Positions 30,292-40,381 of a stretch of 64,000 bases of DNA are shown here, one piece after another. Under the pieces are notes generated by a model, which saw only the letters and a list, made by a program, of their open reading frames with translations, had not been told where the DNA came from and did not search any database. The DNA is from Globodera rostochiensis (taxonomy: Eukaryota; Nematoda; Chromadorea; Rhabditida; Heteroderidae): assembly GCA_018350325.1 (NCBI GenBank), contig JAEVLN010000002.1:4695456-4759455 (forward strand), read 5' to 3'. The translations under genes and the position numbers were made by a program. Positions within the stretch are counted from its first letter, which is position 1. Every line of letters starts with the position of its first letter.

Positions 30292-30722
30292 CAGGGAGCT
30301 CAAAATGCCCTATTTTTATGGCAAATGCCATAATTTTGGAAATTTGCCACATTTCCACACTTGCCATAATTTTGCCATATTTTAGAGCTTTGTGAAAATA
30401 TCTCATTTTTAAGGGAAAAAAGAGAATTCCCGAAAATAGTGCATCTTGATTCGTACAATTTTAAGTTTTTGGTTGCAAATCCCTTAACAAATGAGAATCA
30501 AAAATTCAAAATTTTCTCGGTGGCGCCTATCGGCATCGCCGACCCCCCCCCCCCCCCCCCCCCCGCAACAGTGAAGCAGAATTATCAAAAAAATTTACGT
30601 TTTTGAACCTTTTTAAGAAAACATGCCATAAAATGCCATATTTTTGACCCCTCGATGCCATAAAAATGCCATATTTTTGGAGCACGTTGCCAAATTTTCT
30701 CGCAGATGAGTTGAGCTCCCTG
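30292..30722. mobile_element. hAT-like MITE, 431 bp
   Basis: Terminal inverted repeat CAGGGAGCTCAA on both ends, the CAGGG start typical of hAT elements. The flanks are TGCGCCAT (30284-30291) and TACGCCAT (30723-30730), 7 of 8 matching, the target length of hAT. Interior has repeated TGCCATA(T/A)TTTT words and the GC-rich module CGCCTATCGGCATCGCCGAC followed by a run of 22 C (30543-30564). No transposase, so mobilised in trans. Confidence 0.85.
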
Positions 30723-30739
30723 TACGCCATTGATTAATG

Positions 30740-31075
30740 TATACGTAAGTTATTTATATAAATGTTCTTCAAAGCTGAATACATAATTTTTTTTTAAACT
30801 TTAAGTTTTGTTTTTCCTCAATGGGCTCATCTTGTATACAACAATTTGAATATCACAAATAAGATTTATACATTAAATATTTTTAACGTCAGACAAAACA
30901 ATCATCGATGAAGAAGCTACGCGATTTAAAATTTTTAAAATTTGAATGCTCTAATTAGTTATTTAAGCATTCTTCGTTGAAATAAACTTATTAAAACAAA
31001 AAAATAAAAACGTATGAAATTAAATTCAAATGAAGAATTATAAGATTAATAGAAATTACAAACCTAAACATTTTT
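30740..31075. other. AT-rich, no gene called
   Basis: One islet at 30888-30960 (plus TSDKTIIDEEATRFKIFK) is too short to call. Confidence 0.4.
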
Positions 31076-31077
31076 AA

Positions 31078-31215
31078 AACTTAATTTATCTAAAATTGGA
31101 AAATATTCAAGAAAAAGATCCCGATCGGTTAAAAGCTTTGGCGCATCAGGATGATGTTAATAAAAGGCGCGAGGTTTGCCCATTCCCATCGAGAAACGGA
31201 TGCATGAAGAAATAA
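31078..31215 (+). CDS. 45-codon plus ORF with possible frame change
   Basis: Reads LKLENIQEKDPDRLKALAHQ then DDVNKRREVCPFPS. From about 31170 a second frame is equally protein-like (RGLPIPIEKRMHEEINKY), so a splice or frameshift is likely there. Charged, helical first half. Family unknown. Confidence 0.35.
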   Translation, partial: NLIYLKLENIQEKDPDRLKALAHQDDVNKRREVCPFPSRNGCMKK

Positions 31216-31798
31216 ATAAATATTGAATGCAAAAAATCATAATCCTTGAAACTATAGAAGAATTGGGTTAGTATTTGAATTTTGAGACAAATGTTTAAAA
31301 TTAATTTAATTCTACGCCCAAACTAAAAATAACTCGTTTTAACCTCCTTATAGTTCAATATTTTGAAATGAAATAACTTAACCGAATGTCTCTACTTTAA
31401 AATAGCTTAGATAAACTCCTAAAATCCTGAAAATTCATATTGTTCGGATGAATTTTTTCAGTTCAAAAAATCTCCGAATTTAAATTCAACTTCTTAGATA
31501 TTATTTGGAAATAATTAACTTTACAAGCAGAACAGAACTATTTTTAAAATTAAGCATAACTAAAAATAATTAATTATATTAAAAAAGAAATTTCAAAAAG
31601 ATCATTTATTTAACCAATACTTCAAATACGCAATTTCAGTAAGATACAAATAAAAATTTGATTTCAAGTATGTACAACAATATAAATAATAAAAATGCTC
31701 GTAAAGTTTGAATGAATAAAGAACAATTAAAATAAAACATTAAGCCAAAAGAAGGTATGAACTGTTAATAATGACATTTTGGCGTTCTGCTGAAGCAT

Positions 31799-32002
31799 CA
31801 GGGTTGGCACTTTTAGGCAAATGCCTATTTTTCTGCGAACTTGGCACAGTGAGTTAAGCACGAAAAACATGTTTTTAGCTTTATTTGGAGCTTCTAGAGT
31901 GGACTTTATAATGCTTATTTATGCCGCTTTTGGGGTTTTTGTGCCTAATGCCTATATTTTGACATTTTTGTGCCTATTTCTCTATGTTGTTTAGTGTTCC
32001 TG
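31799..32002. mobile_element. Possible hAT-like MITE fragment
   Basis: Starts CAGGGTTGGCAC and is filled with GCCTATTTT and TGCCTAATGCC words like the 30.3-kb element. A possible right end AGTGTTCCTG is only partly inverted and the flanks do not match, so it is degraded or misdefined. Confidence 0.4.
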
Positions 32003-32736
32003 TTCAGAGTAGAGATAGCTGAGCGAGTGGTTAAATGTAGAAATTCTCCCAATCTTAAACAAAAATTAAGCTGAAAAAATGTAACATTCAAAATCACTAT
32101 TCAGTTTTATCAAAGTAGCGCAATTAATTTTAAAAATTTATTTAAAAAAATATTTTATATTAAACACATTTTGTAATATTGTCTTTTGGGCTATGTTTTG
32201 TTTTTTAACAGGTTCTTAACCTTTTATGTTTTTGCATTAACTATTATGAAAATTGCAATTTATAAATCCGACTAACTATTTAAATTGAATAACTCCTATC
32301 TCAGAAAAATTGTAAAAAATAATGTTCTAACTAATAAATTAACGTGGCATTTTATGCATCTGTTTTTAAATTTTTTTTTATCTATGCCATTTTAAATCAA
32401 ATTTTTTTCAATGCAACATTTATTTAATTTAAATAGAAGTTTGGTTTTAAGTTAAAATAAAAGAAAGATAGTTTGCCTTGTGATGAAAGCTGAAAAGTAT
32501 TTATTTAGAATTGAGAAGCTGATTAACTGATAAAAATTGGTGAAGTTAGTAATTTGTTTAAATATATAAATTTTTTTGTTGAAGAATTAGTTGTTAACTA
32601 GGTATAGTTGTTGTTTCATTTGTATATAGTATACATATGTTTACTTTTTATTTTTCATTGTTGACGCCTAATCATAATAACGTAATTTAAGTGGTTAATA
32701 AAACTGGAATGGGCAAATTGATAGCACGTTTATTAA

Positions 32737-32991
32737 TCAAGTTCCCAACTCGTTTTCCCATTGTTGCATTTCAAGCTCGAACTTGTCAGCCTTTCTCGGT
32801 GGGTGGGCCATGGCGCAAGACATGCTTGCCAGCAACTCCGTAACTTTAAGCTCTTCTTTCTCCTCAAGATTTTTATCTATATTTGAAACAAAAAAATCAA
32901 CTGCCGTTTGAAAATGATAAATGTTGGATCGCTGGTCCTTAAATAGTGATTCCGGTGTCTTTAGACTCTTTTTTGAATAAAAGTGACGCAT
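32737..32991 (-). CDS. 84-codon minus ORF from ATG, function unknown
   Basis: ATG at 32989-32991 (context AAATTATGC) to stop near 32737, on the stop-dense strand of a T block. It reads MRHFYSKKSLKTPESLFKDQ, then AVDFFVSNIDKNLEEKEELK, VTELLASMSCAMAHPP and FELEMQQWENELGT. It looks like a small alpha-helical cytosolic protein with two amphipathic stretches. One of the best single-exon candidates here. I cannot assign a family. Confidence 0.5.
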   Translation of the reverse strand: MRHFYSKKSLKTPESLFKDQRSNIYHFQTAVDFFVSNIDKNLEEKEELKVTELLASMSCAMAHPPRKADKFELEMQQWENELGT

Positions 32992-32999
32992 AATTTATT

Positions 33000-33515
33000 G
33001 TGTTTTACGCTATCGGCTTTATTTTTCATTTATTTATTTTAGCGTTATATTTCATTTTTATAAACTAAATTTTATTTTTTAAATTTGAACAATTAAATAT
33101 TCTACAAATATGTTTAAATAAAATACATTTTTTCGGGTTATATTATTTTTACAAAAAAATGTTGACAAAAGAATTATATTAGAATTAGTTATTTAAAGTA
33201 AGTTCACCTGATCCCGGAGTTTGTGTTTGGGCGATTGAATACACAATGAATGCATTTATCTTTTTTTTTTTGAGAAAGAAACGCTGTTTTAATAATTATT
33301 TTAGGGTTGGAAGAATATATTTTATTTGACTAAATGCAATAATATTGATTCGAATCAAGATCATTCATATATTGTATTTTTTATAAAATGGCCGGTAGTT
33401 TTGCATAATTACTTTATAATATGCTCGTTGCAAATGAATTTTTACATCACCAGATTGTCTGTTAATCTAAATCCTTTATACTTTTAATCTTTCATATTCC
33501 TCTATTCTTAGTGTG
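33000..33515. other. AT-rich with one exon-like islet
   Basis: At 33200-33250 a minus frame INAFIVYSIAQTQTPGS ends at donor CAG|GTGAAC. Otherwise nothing. Confidence 0.35.
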
Positions 33516-33517
33516 CT

Positions 33518-33666
33518 TTGAATATGCTAATTGTCGATGCTTTATATAGTTTCTTATTAATTTTAGTAGACAATTTTTTACTAAACATTATGTTGTCTAT
33601 GAAATCATCGTTTTGTAACGACCGCCTAGCTTGAATTTCTGCCTCAAATGAAATGTTTAATTATAC
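33518..33666 (-). CDS. Candidate minus exon, about 48 codons
   Basis: After an acceptor-like CATTTGAG the frame reads AEIQARRSLQNDDFIDNIMF, then SKKLSTKINKKLYKASTIS. Donor-like TTTA|GTAAAA sits after NIMF, and the rest may be intron read-through. Upstream on minus lie islets at 33.83 kb (LDLRNAM|GTAAGT) and the 33863-34216 ORF. Confidence 0.35.
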
Positions 33667-33862
33667 AAAATTGCATTATTCAGATTTTTGGAATGATATG
33701 AATAGCAAAGTATTTTAAATCTTCACACTTTATTGAAGAAATAATATGTGGAATAATAAATTTTTCAAAGATTAGTTAATTAATTGGGTTCATAAAATTT
33801 TGGGGTTTAACAAAGGACTTACGCATGGCATTACGTAAATCCAAATCAAGGAAAAATTTTCA

Positions 33863-34216
33863 TTATAGTTGATTTTTTTGTTGCAAATTTTGTAAAAAAT
33901 TTGTCAGCGTTTTTTCGTTTCTTTGGGCAGGCTGCTTATTGTAAGTCAAGGCTAAACAATTAATTTTTGAATCATAAAAAAATTGAACTTTTAAAAAAAT
34001 AATTAAATCGATTGGTTTTTTAAACGATTCTTGGTATCTTGTTTGTTTGATTTGGTTGCATTTAAAAAAGTTATACCTGCTTTTTGGCTCACATTTTGGT
34101 AAGATGCACAAAATTAAAAAATTTTGGAAAAATTTATTCTGGCGATAAATACAAGCCATGTTTGTAAAAATACAATATAGACCGAGGCAAAGTTTGTAAT
34201 ATACATTTATACTCAA
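33863..34216 (-). CDS. 117-codon minus ORF, function unknown
   Basis: Longest start-to-stop frame in the window, on the stop-dense strand. Begins at TTG with a hydrophobic region (LCLGLYCIFTNMACIY), then CEPKSRYNFFKCNQIKQTRY, a hydrophobic LIIFLKVQFFY and a Gln/Asn/Lys tail. GC content is low throughout, unlike other exon islets, so it may be a chance frame, but the length makes that less likely. A TTG start would be unusual in an animal, so a spliced exon is more plausible. Confidence 0.38.
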   Translation of the reverse strand: MSINVYYKLCLGLYCIFTNMACIYRQNKFFQNFLILCILPKCEPKSRYNFFKCNQIKQTRYQESFKKPIDLIIFLKVQFFYDSKINCLALTYNKQPAQRNEKTLTNFLQNLQQKNQL

Positions 34217-34229
34217 ACAAAAATAAGCA

Positions 34230-34650
34230 AATAAATGAATGAGAATAAACTAAGTTCAATAAATTTATTATGGAAGATGAAACATCAATGATTGCTCCGG
34301 TCACTACTTCTCAAAATTTATGCTCTAAAAAAAGTAAATTGGATGTATATGCATTCCAAAAACAAAATAGTGTAAACAATATTATACCAAAAGTACAAGA
34401 CAATAAATATTAATTGATATAAAGTTTTATAAATATGAGGAACGAATTGAATTTAAATAAATAATATTAAAACTTCACATATTTTGTCCAAGGATTATAT
34501 TAAAATATAAGTTAAATTAATAAATAACCAAATATTTTAACGGCTGCACTGCTATTGAAGGAATTAAAAAATTAAACCTTGAATAAAAGGTGAAGAATTC
34601 AAAGATTGTAAATATTTATTTATATTAAGTTAAATTGGTCGAGTAAATTA
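34230..34650. other. AT-rich, A-biased, no feature
   Basis: Nothing supported. Skew switches from T-rich to A-rich at its left edge. Confidence 0.5.
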
Positions 34651-34656
34651 TAGAAG

Positions 34657-34804
34657 GATTTCTACCCTCCGAAAGGCGATCGTGCGAGGTGGTGGACCCA
34701 GAATGCGCATTAGCTTCACAAATAATTAGTGGCGGCGGTTTGAGCTGATGTGTGAAGCACTGAGGGGCAAATTTGGCGGGGGTTTAGATGAATTAAAATA
34801 TTAA
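34657..34804 (+). CDS. Two-exon plus gene end, 41-bp intron
   Basis: Exon 34657-34688 after TAGAAG reads FLPSERRSCE to donor GAG|GTGGTG. The intron 34689-34729 ends AATAATTAG. Exon 34730-34804 continues in phase as WRRFELMCEALRGKFGGGLD then ELKY and TAA. The second exon is GC-richer and basic. An alternative unspliced frame (LRKAIVRGGGPRMRIS) also exists in the first islet. Confidence 0.33.
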
Positions 34805-34809
34805 ATAAA

Positions 34810-35425
34810 ATTAACAACAAAATGTACAACAATTAATAATCATTATACAAATCTGAATTGAAAATTTCTTTTATTATTTAAATCAAATATTTATAAAACA
34901 CTAGTTGTCAAATAAAGCTAAAATCATTAGTAAACAAGACATTGTTATAAACAAAGATATAACAGTTCAATTTAAAAGTTATGCGAGTTCTAATATATCT
35001 GACTCCAACGGCATTATTAAAATGATAAATTACATTTAACTTAAACTAAAAGTATTATAATGATAAATTACCTATAACTTAAATTAAAAGCTTAATTATA
35101 AAAAATCTCAATCATAAAATATTTTCGTAATAAAACATAATATAAAATATATAAACTGCAAATTTATACAACTAGTTTAATAGTAGAATAACTAAATGCT
35201 ATAAATAGCATAAACTAAAATTCAAGAAATAATGTGTAACAAACTGTTAAGTTAAAAAACCAAAGAATAATTGGCGTTTGAATCTTTTATTAAAATTTAA
35301 TTAAAAACAAAATTGTATTTTATGTTTAAAGCAACCAATTAGTAAAATCTAATATGTAGACGCGTAAATTAAAAGAGCTCATACGTATGTGTCTTTAACC
35401 TTTAATTCACCTAACATTAATCTGC
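34810..35425. other. AT-rich, A-biased, no feature
   Basis: Contains two short near-repeats of TTACATTTAACTTAAACTAA type at about 35025 and 35065. No gene seen. Confidence 0.45.
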
Positions 35426-35429
35426 ATAT

Positions 35430-35624
35430 TCAAAATTGCAAAAGTAAAAAAATTAAAAACAAAATAATTTCCGTCTGAAAAAATTGAATTGACGTTAAGG
35501 GGGACTGCTGGGGGCCACGTACTACCGTGAGCCGGCCTACTAAACCTGTGGGAAGTCTTGACACCTGCATCATATTGCAACTAATCGAGCTTTGTTTATG
35601 AAAAGTCGGAAAACCCATTAACAA
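35430..35624. CDS. Coding-like island, strand undecided
   Basis: Plus, after TTAAG: GDCWGPRTTVSRPTKPVGSL then DTCIILQLIELCL and TGA. Minus: 64-codon frame with FPTFHKQSSISCNMMQVSRL. Block polarity favours plus. Confidence 0.25.
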
Positions 35625-35997
35625 ACGATTAAAATAGAAAATACGCTTTTAATTTCAAATCCTTAAAACATAAAAAAATAAATTGTTGCCAGCAATAAAA
35701 TATAAATCATATTATTGTTAAAATTTAAAAAATTTGTTGTCAGTAATATTTAAAAATATATTAATATTTATATTTTGTCGACAATTGAACCTATGTATAT
35801 TAATCAGAATTCGGGAAAAAAACATACGGCACCTTTTAAAAATCCAATACACGTTAGATTAGAAATAATATTATTCCGTAGTATACTGCTGATCGATCTG
35901 CGCCGGTTTCATTTAAAAATCAATGATTATTTGTGCTTAATTAGTTAAAATTGTAAATTAATTTAAAACTTATTTCGCTTAAAGTATGAGCTCAGGA

Positions 35998-36390
35998 TTA
36001 GGGTTGTCGGTTCCTGGGAATCCTTCGGTTATCCGAACCGGAACCGAGAACTGAACCTAAGCCTTTCGGTTACGCGAACCAAAAATTTTTCGGTTCTTAT
36101 GGACTAATTTTTTTTTCCATTTACTGTAAAAATCTTCAATTTCAATCTTAAATCTATATCAAGGGTGACAAGAAAATTTTTAAAATTTTATCTGTTATTG
36201 TTGATAGATTTTAACCAAAAATTGCAAGGAATTTAATATTTTTTACGCTTGCCTTTTGAACAGAAGCTTTTTTAATAATGGAAAGGGCCCGAGCACTGAG
36301 AAAATTTTTTGACTCATTTTGTTAAAAAATTGGTCCAAGAATTTGCCCAATTTTTCGTTGGTGGAGTGGGGGGGGGGGAGGGCTGAATTT
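35998..36390. mobile_element. Degenerate repeat with G run
   Basis: Starts AGGGTTGTCGGTTCCTGGGA with CGGTTATCCGAACCGGAACC able to fold back, and ends near a run of 11 G (36368-36378). Interior CCAAGAATTTGCCCAATTTT resembles GGGCCAATTTTCTTAACAAA inside the 39.6-kb element. Likely a decayed non-autonomous element. Ends unresolved. Confidence 0.4.
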
Positions 36391-36681
36391 AAATATTAAT
36401 TAAAGAATTCTTTTTAACATTTTCCTATTTTGATATTAGATCTAAATTTATGAATATTCCAATCAGCAAAAACTATTTATAATAAATTTACCAGTTGTCC
36501 GTCAACTAGGCGATGATGTAGTTTGACTTAGAACAAGCATTGCAGGAACACGGTTATATTTGTTTTATTAAAAATATATATTTAATGACGATCGACAAAT
36601 TTATGCAGAATTAAAAAAATAATAAAAAACTTGTTTACAAAAACTAAATCTACGATATGCGGTCAAAAAAATAACCCAATC

Positions 36682-36801
36682 GTCATGTCGAGGTGTCTTT
36701 TCTTAAAAATTAATGAAAATATGTAAATTAATACTAAAAATGTCATGTCGAGGTTTCTGTTTCTTAAAAATTAATGAAAATATGTAAATTAATACTAAAA
36801 A
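36682..36801 (+). repeat. 60-bp tandem duplication
   Basis: GTCATGTCGAGGT, CTTAAAAATTAATGAAAATA and TGTAAATTAATACTAAAAA are repeated once at a 60-bp period with only two or three differences. Confidence 0.95.
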
Positions 36802-36839
36802 ATTGATTTTAAATTTAAACAAAATAAATATTACATAAT

Positions 36840-37089
36840 CAATTTCATACACGGTTGGACCTGCGTGTCTTTCGATCAACACCAGTTTGATCAAACGACG
36901 TGGGTCGGCGCTGTCGGACTAGACGATCTCGCGGTGCTTGTCCTCGCTCAGCAAACGGCGCCCCGAGTACTCTCGCGTGCACGGCAACATCAACATCAAG
37001 ATACAAATTATTTAATTTTTCTTGTATCAAATAAAACTAAATTCAAAATTTTGTCCAGCAGCACACAAAAGCAGCCAAGAAGACCCTAA
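36840..37089 (+). CDS. GC-rich plus exon candidate, Gln-rich
   Basis: Plus frame open for about 80 codons: WTCVSFDQHQFDQTTWVGAV, then GLDDLAVLVLAQQTAPRVLS and QHQHQD, running on into AT-rich DNA to TAA. The first 150 bp is about 58 % GC. A minus frame (VDVAVHARVLGAPFAERGQA) is also open. The sharp GC change suggests an exon or inserted DNA. No family recognised. Confidence 0.3.
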
Positions 37090-37099
37090 AAAGTAAAAA

Positions 37100-37550
37100 A
37101 ACTGGATAATGAAAAAAACAAAGATTATCAAAAAAAATATTATTTATCATAAAATAATATGTTTAAAAATACTAAATGGAACACTAAACAACAATTCATG
37201 TTAACTAAAAGAAATTAAAGATTTTATTGTGTCAAAGCATTAATTTAAATAAACATACTTTAACATTTTTGTTGCTATGTCTTTAATCGTTAAATTTTTT
37301 CTTTTGCATTGTAACGAAGCCAATGATTTAAAAAATAAAGAAATTGCATAAACAAAATATTAATATATTAGACCAAATTGGTAAAAAAACTTAAGTTGAA
37401 AAGTTTGTGTCTTTAAATACCTATTCATGACGTTTCTCAACTTAAAAATTTTTTAAATTAATTTTTTGCAGTAATTAAAAAGTTTGCCGTGGAGTCCACT
37501 ATTTTGCGAAAACAATAATTATTTGTAAGAAGTTAAAAAACTGTTTATAA
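37100..37550. other. AT-rich, no gene called
   Basis: Islet at 37483-37520 (plus KFAVESTILRKQ) too short to call. Confidence 0.4.
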
Positions 37551-37685
37551 ATTTTTTTAAAGGCACTTGCTGCAAACAAGTTCTCAAGCACAATAAAGAA
37601 ATTGGCGGCTAAAAAAGGTGTTTATTTAGACTCAATAAAAACTATAATAAATAAAATACACAGAAAAATTTTCGATTACCACTGA
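37551..37685 (+). CDS. 44-codon plus ORF, basic
   Basis: Checked codon by codon to TGA (37683-37685). After TTTAAAG it reads ALAANKFSSTIKKLAAKKGV then YLDSIKTIINKIHRKIFDYH. Helical and Lys-rich. Expected orientation. Confidence 0.37.
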   Translation: MFLKALAANKFSSTIKKLAAKKGVYLDSIKTIINKIHRKIFDYH

Positions 37686-37844
37686 AAATAATTGTACGCA
37701 ATCACAACAAAAAAAAATTTATGACTTATCCAATACTTTGAATATTAGTAAAAAAATTTAAAAAATTCTAATTAGTAACCTTAAATTGTGAATTACAAAA
37801 AAGATTATAGGTGGAGATTAACGAATAACAAAAGGTAAAAAAGC

Positions 37845-37906
37845 AATGTGCAATTTGAAAACCACAAGGGACGTGGTCACGTGCGTTTGCCGCGAAGCAT
37901 AAGCAG
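37845..37906 (+). CDS. Candidate plus exon with strong donor
   Basis: Reads NVQFENHKGRGHVRLPRSIS and ends at a consensus donor AGCA|GTAAGT. The acceptor (GGTAAAAAAG) is weak. An alternative frame (MCNLKTTRDVVTCVCREA) is also open. Confidence 0.28.
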
Positions 37907-38499
37907 TAAGTTTTATCATTTTAAATAATATTTATAATGAGCGATCGACACAAATGTACAATATTAGAATATATAAAGAATGCACCTGAAAAGTTTTTTA
38001 ATTATGACAAATCGATTTAGTGCAAAATTTATTTAATTCGCCAACAAATACTGTTTTTAATAAAACTAAATAAATTGAACAATTTTAAGTATTAGACATC
38101 ATACTACACTTTAATTATAAAATGATAATTTAAAAAAGCTTATTTTCCTCACTTTGGAAGGACTTCGACTATGATTTAATAAAAATAATTATTAAAACTC
38201 AAAATAATTTTTTCGCCAAAGCATTCATACAAATGGCGATAAATAAATAAGGAATGAAGATTTTTAAGAAAATTCACAATTTTGGGTTTTTATAAAATAC
38301 GTTTTTAAATGCATTTATAAAATTAACCATAAAAGATTATGTTTATGATTATTGATTAGTTAAATAACAACCATTATTATACGCAGAATGGAATGGTGTT
38401 GGGTATAGAATTTTTAATCTAATAATTAAAATAAATACAAAAAACTAAAAATATTGCTTTAAAGCATTTATTAAAATAGATTATATCCTGTAGCTTAAG

Positions 38500-38678
38500 T
38501 GGAGACTGCAGCGTCATCAAAAGTAGGGTGTGGGAGTAAATACTTCAAAAGAAGTGTAGGGATTAATTTCAAAGTAATAATCAACGCGCGCATTAATCGC
38601 ATCGCAGAGCGTGCTTTTGCATTGTCGGCGACGACGCAGACGGCCAAAGCGCAGCTTAAATTTTTAGAAATAAATTAG
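38500..38678 (+). CDS. 59-codon plus terminal exon, function unknown
   Basis: Checked codon by codon: acceptor TAGCTTAAG, then ETAASSKVGCGSKYFKRSVG, INFKVIINARINRIAERAFA and LSATTQTAKAQLKFLEIN, TAG at 38676-38678. Contains an Ala/Thr-rich GC island. An AATAAATTAG polyadenylation-like sequence overlaps the stop. One of the cleaner exon candidates. Confidence 0.45.
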
Positions 38679-38689
38679 TCTGCGTATTA

Positions 38690-39330
38690 AGGGGTGACAG
38701 AATGATGTGTCTTAACTGTTTTGTAGTCCTTTGAATACAAATTTCTAACTTGTTCTTTTTAAAGCCATATAAATCCAAATGTAAATTTAAAAATTTGTTT
38801 AATTAATCATTAACATTTTAAATTTTAATGCCGGAGGCAAGTTATCAATTAAGGTTGTTTCCAAATAACGAGGAATAGCTTTTTTGAGCAGATAGCTATT
38901 CATTTTAATAATTATAAAAAATTTCTAAAGTGTTTTGGTTGAAGCCGCTGCACACACCTCGATATCATAATAATATAAAATTTTCTTAACAAAACAGTCA
39001 AATTTAAAATTTTAATCGATTGTTATACTGCGCAAAACTTTGGTATACTCGCGATTTTACAAAAATAACCGCGTTTATAATCAAATTTTTCTGCATTTCC
39101 CTGTTATTCACATTATTTGTTAATATTTCTTTTCAAAGTTTACATTTTTTTCCTGACCCTTAGCGCTGTCATATGCATAGAAATGTGCTCGCTATTTTAT
39201 ACATTATTTTTTACACAAATGTTAGAATAAAAATATTTAATTGTGCTTGTTTTAATTGAAGGTATATTATAGTCATCTGATGGTTTGATTGATCTTTTCC
39301 TGTTAAATATTATTTAAACCAAATAAACCG
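38690..39330. other. AT-rich, skew switch; two islets
   Basis: Plus ATG frame MPEASYQLRLFPNNEE (38829-38879) and minus RAHFYAYDSAKGQEK near 39140-39185 with donor AAT|GTAAAC. Neither long enough to call. A to T skew switch near 39.0 kb. Confidence 0.35.
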
Positions 39331-39335
39331 ATCAA

Positions 39336-39440
39336 TTATATAATTAGCTTATTTATTTTTGCGAGAGCAAAAGGTGTTTGCGGCAGGTCGTATACATCAA
39401 CAACTGCGCTGACTAATTTCGAATAATTTGTTTTTTTGAA
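39336..39440 (-). CDS. Candidate terminal minus exon
   Basis: Open to TAA (39336-39338) reading KLVSAVVDVYDLPQTPFALA then KINKLII. Good hydrophobic pattern and a GC-richer core. No clear acceptor, since an AGTCAG lies inside. Confidence 0.3.
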   Translation of the reverse strand, partial: FKKTNYSKLVSAVVDVYDLPQTPFALAKINKLII

Positions 39441-39560
39441 ATATATTAGCTTTTATTTACTTTTAATGAAATGCATTGTTTTTTATTTATATTAATATAT
39501 ATTTTGTTTTAATTTTTATTTGAAGAGAATGAATGGAAAAGATAAAGGAAGAAAAAAAGG

Positions 39561-39568
39561 GTAGTGAG
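39561..39568 (+). repeat. Target-site duplication of hAT MITE, left
   Basis: GTAGTGAG, repeated exactly at 40290-40297. Confidence 0.92.
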
Positions 39569-40289
39569 CAGGGATGTGCTCTGTTCTGTTCTGATTTTCT
39601 GATTTACCAGAATTTCTGGTGATTTTGGGCACCAGAATTCTGATTTCTGGTTTCTGGTTTTTTTTTTGCAACCAGAATTCTGATTTCTGGTTTCTGGTTT
39701 TTTAGAGAAAAAACCAGAAAAAAACCAGAAATTCTAAGTTAAAATTTTTACTTACAACACCTTTTACAAATAGCCATTTTTGCAAAATTATTCATTCTTG
39801 GGCCAATTTTCTTAACAAATTGTCATCAAAAATCAAAAAAATTTTCCCGGCGGCGCCTATCGGCACCGCCGACCCACCCGCAAGCAGAATTCGCAAAAAA
39901 TTTGCATTTTTGAAAAATTTAAAAATCGACAACATTTTTGAAATTTTTCTACCAAAATGTTAAAAATTCTAAAAAATTTACTGAAAATTGAACTTTTTTG
40001 GAAAATTTGATAAGAAAAATGCAATAAAAAAACCAAAAAACACACCCCTAAAATCGAACTTTTTGGAGGAAAAATTGCTTAAGAAAAATGCGGGAATGAT
40101 TAAAAAATTTCTGTTCTGGTTTTCTGATTTACCAGAATTTCTGGTCGTTTTGGGCACCAGAATTCTGTTTTCTGATTTTTAAAATAAGGACCAGAATTCT
40201 GTTTTCTGGTTTCTGATTTTTTTTTTATGCAACCAGAATTCTGATTTCTGGTTTCTGATTTTTAAAAAGTCGACCAGAGCACATCCCTG
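39569..40289. mobile_element. hAT-like MITE, 721 bp, perfect 8-bp duplication
   Basis: Terminal inverted repeat CAGGGATGTGCTCTG at both ends and an exact 8-bp GTAGTGAG duplication, both diagnostic of hAT. The interior is made of repeated CCAGAATTCTG(A/T)TTTCTGG words on both sides of the GC module CGGCGGCGCCTATCGGCACC, and lacks a transposase. ORFs inside it are repeat-derived. The perfect duplication and clean ends suggest a fairly recent insertion. The right flank is a coding-like minus exon. Confidence 0.95.
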
Positions 40290-40297
40290 GTAGTGAG
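40290..40297 (+). repeat. Target-site duplication of hAT MITE, right
   Basis: GTAGTGAG, identical to 39561-39568. Confidence 0.92.
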
Positions 40298-40381
40298 GGG
40301 TATGAAGAATCCGCCATTTTCGCAATGCAGTTTCATCAATGCCCAAATATAGATCGAGAAATTTAATTCGTGGTGAGGTTC
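40298..40381 (-). CDS. Minus exon abutting the hAT insertion
   Basis: Acceptor TTTAATTTAAG at 40382 starts SPRIKFLDLYLGIDETALRK then WRILHTPHY, reaching the MITE boundary still in frame. On the far side of the element the same frame would continue about 14 more codons before a stop. Either the insertion interrupted this exon or it lies just past an unseen splice site. No family recognised. Confidence 0.37.

Noticed and set aside
39857..40182. Two ORFs of 62 and 64 codons inside the hAT MITE
   Set aside because: They read the CCAGAATTCTG repeats and neighbouring A/T runs, with no transposase motif.
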